Assembly (NCBI GenBank): GCA_902488455.1
Contig: CABTWG010000040.1
Span: forward strand, 1-10,796
From: an uncultured Peptoniphilus sp.
Lineage (GTDB): Bacteria; Bacillota; Clostridia; Tissierellales; Peptoniphilaceae
Direction of reading: 5' to 3'
Length of the DNA: 10,796 bases
In this document: positions 1 through 6,143 of the stretch, in pieces
How the letters are laid out: each line of letters begins with the position of its first letter
Position numbering within the stretch: the first letter of the stretch is position 1
Position numbers and translations under genes: made by a program
Notes under the pieces: generated by a model
Databases searched by the model: none
What the model was told of the DNA's origin: nothing
Seen by the model: the letters and a program-made list of their open reading frames with translations, nothing else

Positions 1-103
1 ACCCTGAGAGGCAGTCGAGTTCTGCAAATCAGCCTCACGAAGTTCCTTCTTTGGAACTCTTTGCACAAGACCTGTTGCGAAATCAGAGATTTCGACTAGG
101 GCT

Positions 104-129
104 TCGAACGGGTATAACCTCCACAGGTC
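104..129 (+). repeat. 26-bp block shared with the right end, copy 1
   Basis: This block begins TCGAACGGGTATA and continues through ACCTCCACAGGTC. It is identical, in the same orientation, to 10468-10493. The next bases are partly similar (both copies reach CAACTG about ten bases later), so the true repeat is longer than the exact match. Its end can form a small ACCT/AGGT stem. Function unknown. Confidence 0.9.
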
Positions 130-250
130 AAGTTCTTCCAACTGACACGCCTCATCGAGATAAAAACTAACCAATTAAATTCAAATGCTATCCGGCTAGC
201 ATCTATTAATTAAATTATTTCATTTGCCTTAATTGCTCTTCAGATGCTAG

Positions 251-302
251 ACCCATTCGACTACAGAGCCTACGGCTCTTCCGCTCAGGGTGACTGTAGT
301 TG
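251..302 (-). repeat. Modular repeat element, inverted left copy
   Basis: Read on the minus strand this is ACTACAGTCACCCTGAGCG, then a hairpin, then AGTCGAATGGGT. The hairpin has stem AGAGCC/GGCTCT (265-270/274-279) and a 3-base loop. The same two flanks occur at 10444-10476 on the plus strand around a different spacer. The structure is therefore two conserved arms around a variable centre. Nothing coding is visible, so a non-autonomous intergenic repeat is the likeliest reading. Confidence 0.7.
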
Positions 303-355
303 GGAGGTTTCTATTTGCTAAGCTAAGCACTTCTTATGGTGACTACCAACTACAG
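294..355. repeat. 10-bp perfect inverted repeat
   Basis: CTGTAGTTGG at 294-303 pairs with CCAACTACAG at 346-355 across a 42-base loop. The arms are two oppositely oriented copies of the end of the modular repeat. The loop contains the short palindromic run GCTAAGCTAAGC. Related GGTGACT boundaries occur at 290, 339 and 411. Confidence 0.65.
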
Positions 356-465
356 ACTTCATTTCAAGAGCAAAAGAATGAAGGCTGATTTACTGAACCC
401 GATTTCCCTCGGTGACTGTAGTTAGGAAGGTCTTTATAAAAGATTTTTCAGACTTTATACTAAAC

Positions 466-493
466 AAAAAACAGTGTACTTAAACATACACTG
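466..493 (-). terminator. Intrinsic terminator after the rhodanese gene
   Basis: On the minus strand CAGTGTA and TACACTG (487-493 and 472-478 on the plus strand) form a perfect 7-bp stem with an 8-base loop. Six T residues follow (466-471 read in reverse). It starts 7 nt after the rhodanese stop codon. Confidence 0.8.
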
Positions 494-500
494 CCTTCTT

Positions 501-818
501 CTACTTATTTAATTTTCCTTTATAATCCTTGGTGCCGCCGATATTATTTAGATTTTTATAACCCATCTTTTCCATCTTTTGAAGCACCTTTTTACTTCTT
601 ACTCCTCCGACGCAGTAGGCAAAGACTTGGGTGTCCTTATCTTTTATTATGTCTACTACTTTTTCAATCTCTTCCATTGGCACATTTATCGCGTCCAATA
701 TATGTCCCATCTTGTATTCTTCTCTTCTTCTTACATCTAGCAAGACTGCATTTTCTGTTTCTTCGTATTTTTTAATTTCTTCGTTTATATCCAATTTCTT
801 TCTAAAAAACCAACACAT
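501..818 (-). CDS. Single-domain rhodanese-like sulfurtransferase
   Basis: A 105-residue protein made of little more than one rhodanese domain. Such proteins usually carry sulfane sulfur as a cysteine persulfide in the cytoplasm; the physiological partner cannot be read from the sequence. Visible marks are the VLLDVRRREEY segment (residues 25-35), GHILDAINVP (38-47) and the active-site loop CVGGVRS starting at Cys69, which matches the C-x4-R pattern of single-domain rhodaneses. The NIGG segment near residue 92 is the usual C-terminal turn. There is no signal peptide or second domain. The ATG at 818 has a GGGAGG Shine-Dalgarno sequence 11 nt upstream, a longish spacing, but no better start is present. 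The gene stands alone, between two terminators. The loop carries the catalytic cysteine, so it is probably active. Confidence 0.9.
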   Translation of the reverse strand: MCWFFRKKLDINEEIKKYEETENAVLLDVRRREEYKMGHILDAINVPMEEIEKVVDIIKDKDTQVFAYCVGGVRSKKVLQKMEKMGYKNLNNIGGTKDYKGKLNK

Positions 819-942
819 TGCTGTGTTTTCCTCCCGTTATTTTTTACTTTCTTTTCTACCTCGGATTTAACTTCTCTTATCTAAATGGATAAAATTCCGT
901 TACTAGTACATCATTCGTCCTACTTTTACCCAATTTCTACAT

Positions 943-968
943 AAAAAATCCCATCTATCGACAGGATT
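943..968 (-). terminator. Intrinsic terminator of the veg-ispE-racemase-like unit
   Basis: Read on the minus strand, AATCCTGTC and GATGGGATT form a 9-bp stem (two G-T wobbles) closed by a GATA loop. Six T residues follow (943-948 in reverse). It begins two bases past the stop codon of the upstream gene and separates it from the rhodanese gene. Confidence 0.85.
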
Positions 969-970
969 AA

Positions 971-1639
971 TTATTTATACAAGCTCGGGTAGATTTTTTT
1001 ATTGGTTATTTCTTCATATTTCTCTGCGAAATTCATCTTGTCTTCTGTTACATAGTAGTTTACTTTTCCTGGAAATTTGATAATCCATTCATTGTCCTTT
1101 ATGACTTCTGTGATTTTACTGTAAAAACAGTCGTTTAAGTAGTAGATCTTACGACTTCCCTTTAATTCTTCAAAATATTTTCTAAATAGGCATAGAGATG
1201 TATTGTTTAAAAACACCTCTTCAGATGCTCCTACCAAGTATTCTTTTATAAGCTCTTTTAGAATATATTCGTTTTTCACCTTTGCTTGGTTGATTAATAG
1301 TTGCGCATCAACATAATCCTTAAATCCATAGTAATTTCTAGAATTTCCAAGGACAGTCATGTCTTTATACTCATCTAAATTGAGTCTACTCTCTCTATTT
1401 TCAGATTTTGGATAGACTAGAATCTTTCCAATATTTGGATAGGCAATTATCTTTGGATCCATCTTTGTAAACTCTTCCTGCCTGCTATTTATTATTTCCT
1501 CTGAGCTTCTCCTCATTGCCAATGGATACGCAAGGTCATCGCAAAAGCAGATGAATTTTTCTTTTTTAAATTCTTCCCCAAGTCTATCCACGATTTCTAT
1601 AGAGCCATAGGAATCGTCATAGATTATTATTTCATTCAT
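971..1639 (-). CDS. Glutamate-racemase-like protein without catalytic cysteines
   Basis: A 222-residue protein that I read as a divergent relative of glutamate racemase (MurI), probably not active as one. The N-terminus (IIIYDDSYGS, residues 4-13, then KFICFCDDLAYPLA, 28-41) lines up with the MurI start, where IDSGVGG is followed by IIYxGD and a PYG turn. Residues 142-156 (VFLNNTSLCLFRKYF) line up with the second catalytic segment LGCTHYPLL. Residues 192-216 (KVNYYVTEDKMNFAEKYEE and on) match the family's C-terminal pattern FxxT...F..A...LG. The first cysteine motif (CNTA) falls in an apparent deletion, the second GCTH is NNTS, and only Asp8 of the DSG motif remains. MurI is usually about 265 residues. 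The ATG at 1639 follows AGGTGG by 5 nt and overlaps the ispE stop by 8 nt, so the two are co-translated. A GTG at 1648 would sit inside the Shine-Dalgarno sequence. Homology is by eye; function unknown. Confidence 0.55.
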   Translation of the reverse strand: MNEIIIYDDSYGSIEIVDRLGEEFKKEKFICFCDDLAYPLAMRRSSEEIINSRQEEFTKMDPKIIAYPNIGKILVYPKSENRESRLNLDEYKDMTVLGNSRNYYGFKDYVDAQLLINQAKVKNEYILKELIKEYLVGASEEVFLNNTSLCLFRKYFEELKGSRKIYYLNDCFYSKITEVIKDNEWIIKFPGKVNYYVTEDKMNFAEKYEEITNKKIYPSLYK

Positions 1640-2468
1640 AATTTCCACCTAGGTAGACATTTTTATACCTATTTTTAAAATATTCGTAAGCACCTTTAAG
1701 TAGATCAAGATCATAGAAAATTCCAAAAATGGAAGGTCCCGATCCACTCATTGCAGATGCTCCACCAAATTCTACTATTCTTTTCTTAATTATATCAAGT
1801 TCACCATGTTTTTTAAATACATAGTCTTCCATATTGTTTTTAAGCACATCATTTAACGCAGATATATCTTTATTTTGAAGAGCGTCTATGATCTTGTCGA
1901 AATCCACCCTTTTATCACTTAATCTTAAATTTTCGTAGACTTCCTTGGTTGATACTTCATAACCTGGATTTACAAGAAGCACGTAAGGATCGCTATATTC
2001 AACTGGAACTAGGATTTCTCCTATGCCTTCTGCGAGACAGTTCCCACCGGTCAAGCAGTATGGAAAGTCAGCTCCAATCTTTTTGGAAAAACCGATAATC
2101 TCATCCAACTTCATATTATAACCATAGGCTCTGTTTAAATATTTTATTGTTTCTGCTCCGTTAAATGTGCCTCCAGCGATGCCTGCTCCCATTGGCAGAA
2201 GTTTTTTAAGGCTTACTTTTAAATTTAGATCTTCTCCCACATAGTCGCAAAACCCACGGTAAGCTTTGTATATTAAATTGTCTTCATTTTTTATTTTCAA
2301 ATCACTTAATATTTCAAATCCAGATGCATCTAAAGAAAATTCCATCTCATCGAAGAGGTCTAGTTCATGCATGATGGTCCGTATATTGTGGTAACCGTCA
2401 TCTCTCTTAGATATTATATCCAGTCCTATATTTATCTTTGATTTTGATCTTGCTTTTGTTATTTCCAT
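1632..2468 (-). CDS. ispE: 4-diphosphocytidyl-2-C-methyl-D-erythritol kinase
   Basis: IspE phosphorylates the 2-hydroxyl of CDP-methylerythritol with ATP, a middle step of the non-mevalonate (MEP) isoprenoid pathway in the cytoplasm. The 278-residue length is normal. GHMP-kinase marks are SKINIGLDI near residue 10 (catalytic Lys11), DGYHNIRT (24-31), the ATP loop PMGAGIAGG (92-100), GADFPY with the catalytic Asp134, and MSGSGPSIFG (240-249). The ATP loop continues TFNGA where many homologues have SSDAA or SSNAA, a mild departure. The gene starts 20 nt past the T-run of the veg terminator and has no clear Shine-Dalgarno sequence, so expression probably depends on read-through from the veg promoter and may be low. 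It overlaps the next gene by 8 nt. The pairing with veg matches Bacillus and Clostridium. Confidence 0.95.
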   Translation of the reverse strand: MEITKARSKSKINIGLDIISKRDDGYHNIRTIMHELDLFDEMEFSLDASGFEILSDLKIKNEDNLIYKAYRGFCDYVGEDLNLKVSLKKLLPMGAGIAGGTFNGAETIKYLNRAYGYNMKLDEIIGFSKKIGADFPYCLTGGNCLAEGIGEILVPVEYSDPYVLLVNPGYEVSTKEVYENLRLSDKRVDFDKIIDALQNKDISALNDVLKNNMEDYVFKKHGELDIIKKRIVEFGGASAMSGSGPSIFGIFYDLDLLKGAYEYFKNRYKNVYLGGNYE

Positions 2469-2488
2469 TTATAAACCAAATTTCCCAT

Positions 2489-2513
2489 AAAAAAAAGAAG
2501 GCTAAGCCTTCTT
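2489..2513 (-). terminator. Terminator between veg and ispE
   Basis: On the minus strand AAGAAGGC and GCCTTCTT form a perfect 8-bp stem with loop TTA, followed by a run of eight T residues (2489-2496 in reverse). The stem includes part of the veg stop codon. ispE begins 20 nt beyond, so this element should reduce but not abolish transcription into ispE. Confidence 0.85.
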
Positions 2514-2775
2514 ATATAATCTGAACATCTTCAAATTCTACTTCATCTTCAATAACTGTTACTGCTACTGTCGATGTTAGAACGTCTGAATAAGTATATG
2601 AAGAAGTCGTCATTTCATCTCCATTTTCAACTTCGACTACAAATAAGCTGGGATAAACAGCCTTTATTTCTCCAAAGCGAGTTACAAATCTCTTTCTGCC
2701 CTTATTGGCTCTGAGAATAACCCTTTTACCTATATATTGCTCCAACTCTCTTTTGATCATTTCCATCTGATTCAT
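2512..2775 (-). CDS. veg: Veg family protein
   Basis: An 87-residue protein of the Veg family, almost the same length as Bacillus subtilis Veg (86). Shared features are the N-terminal helix, then GKRVILRANKGRKR (16-29), YPSLFVVEV (42-50) and SYTYSDVLTSTV (59-70), typical of this small beta-rich, SH3-like fold. In B. subtilis Veg has been linked to biofilm matrix gene control; no enzymatic role is known, and whether that role applies here is unclear. The ATG at 2775 follows AAGGGGG by 6 nt. It is preceded by a perfect consensus promoter, in line with the famously strong veg promoter of Bacillus, and followed at once by a terminator. The gene next in line, ispE, is also the Bacillus neighbour, though no sspF lies between them here. 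Confidence 0.93.
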   Translation of the reverse strand: MNQMEMIKRELEQYIGKRVILRANKGRKRFVTRFGEIKAVYPSLFVVEVENGDEMTTSSYTYSDVLTSTVAVTVIEDEVEFEDVQII

Positions 2776-2822
2776 TGGCGTCCCCCTTAATTTTTCGAAG
2801 TTATACTTTCAATACTTGATAT

Positions 2823-2851
2823 ATTATACTATATTTATGGTGCTTTGTCAA
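2823..2851 (-). promoter_or_regulatory. Perfect housekeeping promoter of veg
   Basis: On the minus strand TTGACA (2851-2846) and TATAAT (2828-2823) are separated by exactly 17 bases, the full consensus for the main vegetative sigma factor. Transcription should start near 2816, giving a leader of about 40 nt before the veg ATG. Strength is inferred from the consensus match. Confidence 0.92.
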
Positions 2852-2914
2852 TTTTCCCATTTTCCCAGCTAGTACAGTTTCTTTTGCAAATAAATTTTTT
2901 CTGAATTATTGTTG

Positions 2915-2923
2915 TGGTATAAT
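2915..2923 (+). promoter_or_regulatory. Extended -10 promoter of the 2956-3480 gene
   Basis: TGGTATAAT is an extended -10 element with a perfect TATAAT (2918-2923), 32 nt before the ATG. No good -35 hexamer lies at the right distance, which the TGn extension can offset. It is divergent from the veg promoter, with about 65 bp between the two. Confidence 0.7.
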
Positions 2924-2955
2924 ATTTTTTAGAAATAATTTTATTGGAGGTAGGA

Positions 2956-3480
2956 ATGTTAAATAAAATTAAATTAAACACAGAAGTCGTAGAAATGATG
3001 CTTTTCTATTGGGAATCTGTGGTAGCTAGAGATAAAGTTGCCGAAGTTTACATGATTGAACTTGCAAAACGCCCTGAGATGAAACCTCTTTACGGCGATG
3101 ACTTTGAAGAAGATTCTGTAAGAAGAGTGCTTTCTGCAATCGTAAATAGGGAAATTCTAAACGGTGCAACCAAGAAGGAACTTAGATTTTGGAACTACAA
3201 TATGTGGATGACCGAAGATCTTGAATTTATGAGAAGCATGGTTGACCCTGTGAAGACAATGAATCTTGAAAATATAAGAAAGAAATACGAAGACACTAGC
3301 AAGTTTGACACCATAGAAGTTAGATTTATCCCTGGACATTTTGATATTTACTACATCGAAGACAATGTCCTAACCATCAACTTCTTCTCTCTTGCTACAG
3401 ATTTCGTAGGCGGTTTTAATATCGACGGCGTTCCTTATATGGAATTTATCGAACAAAAAATCGGAGAAATGGTTAAATAA
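2956..3480 (+). CDS. Conserved protein of unknown function
   Basis: A 174-residue soluble protein whose function I cannot assign. I faintly associate its look with an uncharacterised family named after Treponema denticola TDE2712, but this is recall, not a search. The first 110 residues are helical and rich in aromatic and charged residues: VVEMMLFYWES (11-21), a conserved-looking VRRVLSAIVNRE (55-66) and RFWNYNMWMTEDLEF (77-91). The last 60 residues look beta-rich (VRFIPGHFDIYYIEDN, then LTINFFS). There is no signal peptide, membrane span or cysteine pair. The ATG at 2956 has GGAGG 5 nt upstream. A TTG at 2944 is in frame but would place the ribosome site inside the gene. It has its own promoter and terminator and converges on smpB. 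Confidence 0.85.
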   Translation: MLNKIKLNTEVVEMMLFYWESVVARDKVAEVYMIELAKRPEMKPLYGDDFEEDSVRRVLSAIVNREILNGATKKELRFWNYNMWMTEDLEFMRSMVDPVKTMNLENIRKKYEDTSKFDTIEVRFIPGHFDIYYIEDNVLTINFFSLATDFVGGFNIDGVPYMEFIEQKIGEMVK

Positions 3481-3501
3481 TTTAAATAATCATAACAAAT
3501 T

Positions 3502-3523
3502 AAGAGGCGTAAGCCTCTTTTTT
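3502..3523 (+). terminator. Intrinsic terminator of the 2956-3480 gene
   Basis: AAGAGGC and GCCTCTT form a perfect 7-bp stem with loop GTAA, running into six T residues (3518-3523). A second, weaker hairpin (ATGTAA/TTACAT, 3526-3542, then TTTTCTTTT) follows and may serve as a backup. Confidence 0.9.
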
Positions 3524-3563
3524 ATATGTAAGAGGTTTACATTTTCTTTTAAATTTTGCAAAC

Positions 3564-3590
3564 AAAAAAGACACAGTCGCCCATGCCTTT
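3564..3590 (-). terminator. Terminator of the six-gene operon
   Basis: On the minus strand AAAGGCATGG and CTGTGTCTTT can form a 10-bp stem (three G-T wobbles) closed by the GNRA-type loop GCGA, followed by TTT. The run of six T in total covers 3564-3569 in reverse. It lies 15 nt past the smpB stop. Confidence 0.7.
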
Positions 3591-3604
3591 GTTATCTAAT
3601 TAAT

Positions 3605-4057
3605 TTAATTATAATCCTTTAGAGCTTTTCTGATTCTCATATCAGAGTCTCTCTTTGCCAATGCATCCCTCTTGTCATAGAGTTTCTTACCTCTTGCAAG
3701 GGCGATTTCAAGTTTCACCCTTCCCCTCACCAAGTACGCCTTAAGTGGAACGATGGTGTATCCCTTTTGCTCTACATCTCTTGATAGTTTTCTAATTTCA
3801 GCCTTGTTAAGTAAAAGTTTTCTTCTTCTAAGTGGATCCACATTGTAAATATTCCCCATCTCATACGGACTTATGTGCATTCCTTCAACGAACACTTCTC
3901 CGTCTTTTATCTCAACATATGCATCTTTTAAGTTGCACTTCCCTCTTCGTAGGGACTTAACTTCCGTACCCACGAGGACTATGCCAGCTTCGTAAGATTT
4001 TTCTATGAAAAAGTCATGCCTTGCCTTTCTATTTGTCGCCAGTACTTTCTCTTCCAT
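3605..4057 (-). CDS. smpB: SsrA-binding protein SmpB
   Basis: SmpB binds tmRNA and delivers it to stalled ribosomes for trans-translation. The 150-residue length is typical. Family marks are ATNRKARHDFFIEKSYEAGI (7-26), GTEVKSLRRGK with NLKDAY (30-47), the HISPYE segment (61-66), RRRKLLLN (77-84), and the C-terminal basic tail around RGKKLYDKRDALAKRDSD, which enters the ribosomal decoding centre. The ATG at 4057 has GGAG 7 nt upstream and the gene overlaps the end of rnr by 29 nt, so it is the last gene of the operon. RNase R and SmpB work together in degrading non-stop mRNAs, so the pairing makes sense. In many Firmicutes the tmRNA gene follows smpB directly; here a terminator and a convergent gene follow instead. 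Confidence 0.98.
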   Translation of the reverse strand: MEEKVLATNRKARHDFFIEKSYEAGIVLVGTEVKSLRRGKCNLKDAYVEIKDGEVFVEGMHISPYEMGNIYNVDPLRRRKLLLNKAEIRKLSRDVEQKGYTIVPLKAYLVRGRVKLEIALARGKKLYDKRDALAKRDSDMRIRKALKDYN

Positions 4058-6143
4058 CTACATTCTCCAATTCAAAATCTATCTCTCCAGTGGTTATGTT
4101 TGAATTAACTACCACTACACTTACAGTGTCACCCATTTGGTAGACTTCTTCCCTGTCTTTTGAGACGGCGGTATAATTTTCTTCGTCCATTTCATAGAAA
4201 CCATCCATGCTCTTATAAGGAACGAGACCTTCTACCAAGTTTTCAAGTTGCACAAACATTCCAAATGAAGTGATAGAAACTATTCTTCCTTCGTACTTTT
4301 CGCCGATTCTGTCCTTCATATACTCTGCCATCTTCACAGATTCTACTTTTCTTTCGCAGGCTTGGGCAACTCTTTCCATCTTAGAAGTCTGTTCTGCAAC
4401 CACATGGGATATTTCGTCGTAGTAGTCGATTCTCTTTCTGCTTAGAAGTCCAGTTAAGTTCGCCTTTATAATCCTATGGATGAATAGGTCCGAGTACCTT
4501 CTAATAGGTGATGTGAAATGGGAATAGTATCTCGAAGCCAAACCGAAGTGAATGTCGTTTACTTCTGAATATCTAGCTTTTTGTAGAGATCTCAAAAGCA
4601 AAGTTGAAACAAATAGTTCTTCCGATGTCCCTTTTACCTTGTCGATGATATTCTTAAATTCAACTGGACGTAGCTCTCTAAAATTATTGATGCTAAGTCC
4701 TAAATGTCTAATAGCAGAATTTAACTTTTCCACATCTTCTTCATCAGGTTCTTCGTGGATTCTATATAGGAAAGGAAGCTCCAACCAATAGTATTCTTCA
4801 GCAACAGTTTCGTTGGTACAGATCATAAATTCTTCTATGATCTTGTTTCCAATTCTTCTGTCCTTCACCAAAATATCTATAGGAGTTCCATTTTCGTCTG
4901 TAATTATCTCTGGTTCTTTGAAATCAAAGTCGATTGAGCCTCTGTCATACCTCTTCTTCATCAGTATTTCAGCAAGCTCTTTTGCCATATATAGTGAATC
5001 GTAGAGACCTTCGAGACTCGGATCTTTCTTTCCATCTTCAAGATAGTCGGACACATTGTCATATACAAGTCTTCTCTTGGATTTTATATATGATTCTTCA
5101 ATCTTGTGTTTTACAACCTTGCCCTTCTTGTCAATATCCATAAAAACTGAAAGGGTAAGTCTAACTTCGTTTTCATTTAGAGAACAGATTCCGTTGGATA
5201 ATTCCTTTGGAAGCATAGAATAGACCTTGTCTTGAAGATAGTAGGAGTTTCCCCTCTTAAAAGCCTCTTTATCGAGGTATGATCCTTCTTTTACATATTG
5301 ACTCACATCGGCAATATGCACTCCCAAGCGATAATTCTCTCCAACTTTTTCAATTGATATAGCATCGTCGAAATCCTTTGAGTCCGCGCCGTCAATGGTG
5401 TATATCAAAAGCTCAGTTAAATCATGCCTACCTTTCAGTTGACTCTCCGTCGGTTCCTTAGGCATGTACTTAGCTTCATTTATAACTTTTCGTGGAAAGA
5501 CTGTAGGAATATCAAAGCTCTTGGCTATGGATTCAATATCCACGTATGGATCTTCTGGAAAACCTAGGATTTCAACTATTTCTCCTTCAGGTTTCTTATC
5601 CTTTTCCGCCCATTTTTTGATCTTCGCAACTACCTTTTGACCATCTTCGGCGCCGTTTATATCCTCACCTCTGATAAATATATCCGTGCCGACCTTTCTA
5701 TTGTCAGGTACAACGAATCCAAAATCCTTTGAACTTTGAAATGTGCCGACGAACTTCGTAGCGTGTCTCTTTATAACTCGCAAAACCTTGCCTTCGCGCT
5801 TCTCTCCGGAGGTGGTCTTGTCTATCTTAACTAGGACAGTGTCTTTGTTTATGGTGGAGCCCATGAAATCTGCAGGGATAAATATATCTTCCCCATCATT
5901 CATAAGTAAGAATCCAAATCCCTTTTCATTCTTTGAAATTTCTCCCACAGCATATGAAACATTGTCGATGGCATGGACTCTTTCCTTGCGATCCACATAG
6001 ATCTTGCCATCTCTGTTCATATTCTCCAAAGTCTTTATAAATGGAGCTCTGCTGTACTTGTCCACTTCAAAAGCTTTTAATATGGTCTTTATGGTTACAA
6101 CTTTGTTCGAATTTATATATTCTAAAATTGCATCTTCAATCAT
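4029..6143 (-). CDS. rnr: Ribonuclease R
   Basis: RNase R is a processive 3'-to-5' exoribonuclease that degrades structured RNA and helps clear defective messages. The 704-residue protein shows the full domain order: N-terminal winged-helix region (1-60), two cold-shock domains (about 65-190, seen as KGFGFLL and DFGFVVPD), the RNB catalytic domain (about 235-565) and an S1 domain (about 617-691, EGRIVSITSFGMFVQL). The metal-binding cluster IDGADSKDFDDA (250-261) has all the expected aspartates, and HFTSPIRRYSDL (542-553) is the conserved closing motif. The protein is shorter than the E. coli enzyme (813) but normal for Firmicutes. Its ATG overlaps the ddl stop by one base (TAATG), with GGAG about 11 nt upstream, which suggests translational coupling. 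It overlaps smpB by 29 nt. Confidence 0.97.
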   Translation of the reverse strand: MIEDAILEYINSNKVVTIKTILKAFEVDKYSRAPFIKTLENMNRDGKIYVDRKERVHAIDNVSYAVGEISKNEKGFGFLLMNDGEDIFIPADFMGSTINKDTVLVKIDKTTSGEKREGKVLRVIKRHATKFVGTFQSSKDFGFVVPDNRKVGTDIFIRGEDINGAEDGQKVVAKIKKWAEKDKKPEGEIVEILGFPEDPYVDIESIAKSFDIPTVFPRKVINEAKYMPKEPTESQLKGRHDLTELLIYTIDGADSKDFDDAISIEKVGENYRLGVHIADVSQYVKEGSYLDKEAFKRGNSYYLQDKVYSMLPKELSNGICSLNENEVRLTLSVFMDIDKKGKVVKHKIEESYIKSKRRLVYDNVSDYLEDGKKDPSLEGLYDSLYMAKELAEILMKKRYDRGSIDFDFKEPEIITDENGTPIDILVKDRRIGNKIIEEFMICTNETVAEEYYWLELPFLYRIHEEPDEEDVEKLNSAIRHLGLSINNFRELRPVEFKNIIDKVKGTSEELFVSTLLLRSLQKARYSEVNDIHFGLASRYYSHFTSPIRRYSDLFIHRIIKANLTGLLSRKRIDYYDEISHVVAEQTSKMERVAQACERKVESVKMAEYMKDRIGEKYEGRIVSITSFGMFVQLENLVEGLVPYKSMDGFYEMDEENYTAVSKDREEVYQMGDTVSVVVVNSNITTGEIDFELENVDGRESTGDK

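Larger units (their letters stand above)
1..465. repeat. Gene-free left end with modular repeats and hairpins
   Basis: I see no credible gene here. The stretch is a mosaic of repeat pieces that recur at the right end of the window. It holds a truncated ACCCTGAG at position 1, a 26-base block at 104-129 identical to 10468-10493, an inverted copy of ACTACAGTCACCCTGAGCG within 282-302, and a shorter inverted copy near 411-426. Perfect inverted repeats lie at 41-46/53-58, 78-84/88-94, 185-190/197-202, 196-203/243-250, 265-270/274-279, 294-303/346-355 and 357-363/377-383. No tRNA, rRNA or known riboswitch was recognised. Confidence 0.75.

Noticed and set aside
839..942. A promoter for the rhodanese gene
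   Set aside because: The best candidate (TTGGGT, 17 bases, TGTACT on the minus strand) is too weak to list. The gene must be transcribed from somewhere here, but I cannot place the signal.
2944..2955. TTG at 2944 as the start of the unknown-function gene
   Set aside because: The GGAGG ribosome site at 2946-2950 would lie inside the gene; the ATG at 2956 fits it with normal spacing.
4552..5143. Plus-strand reading frames opposite rnr
   Set aside because: They are antisense shadows of a well-supported RNase R gene and have no ribosome sites or recognisable domains.
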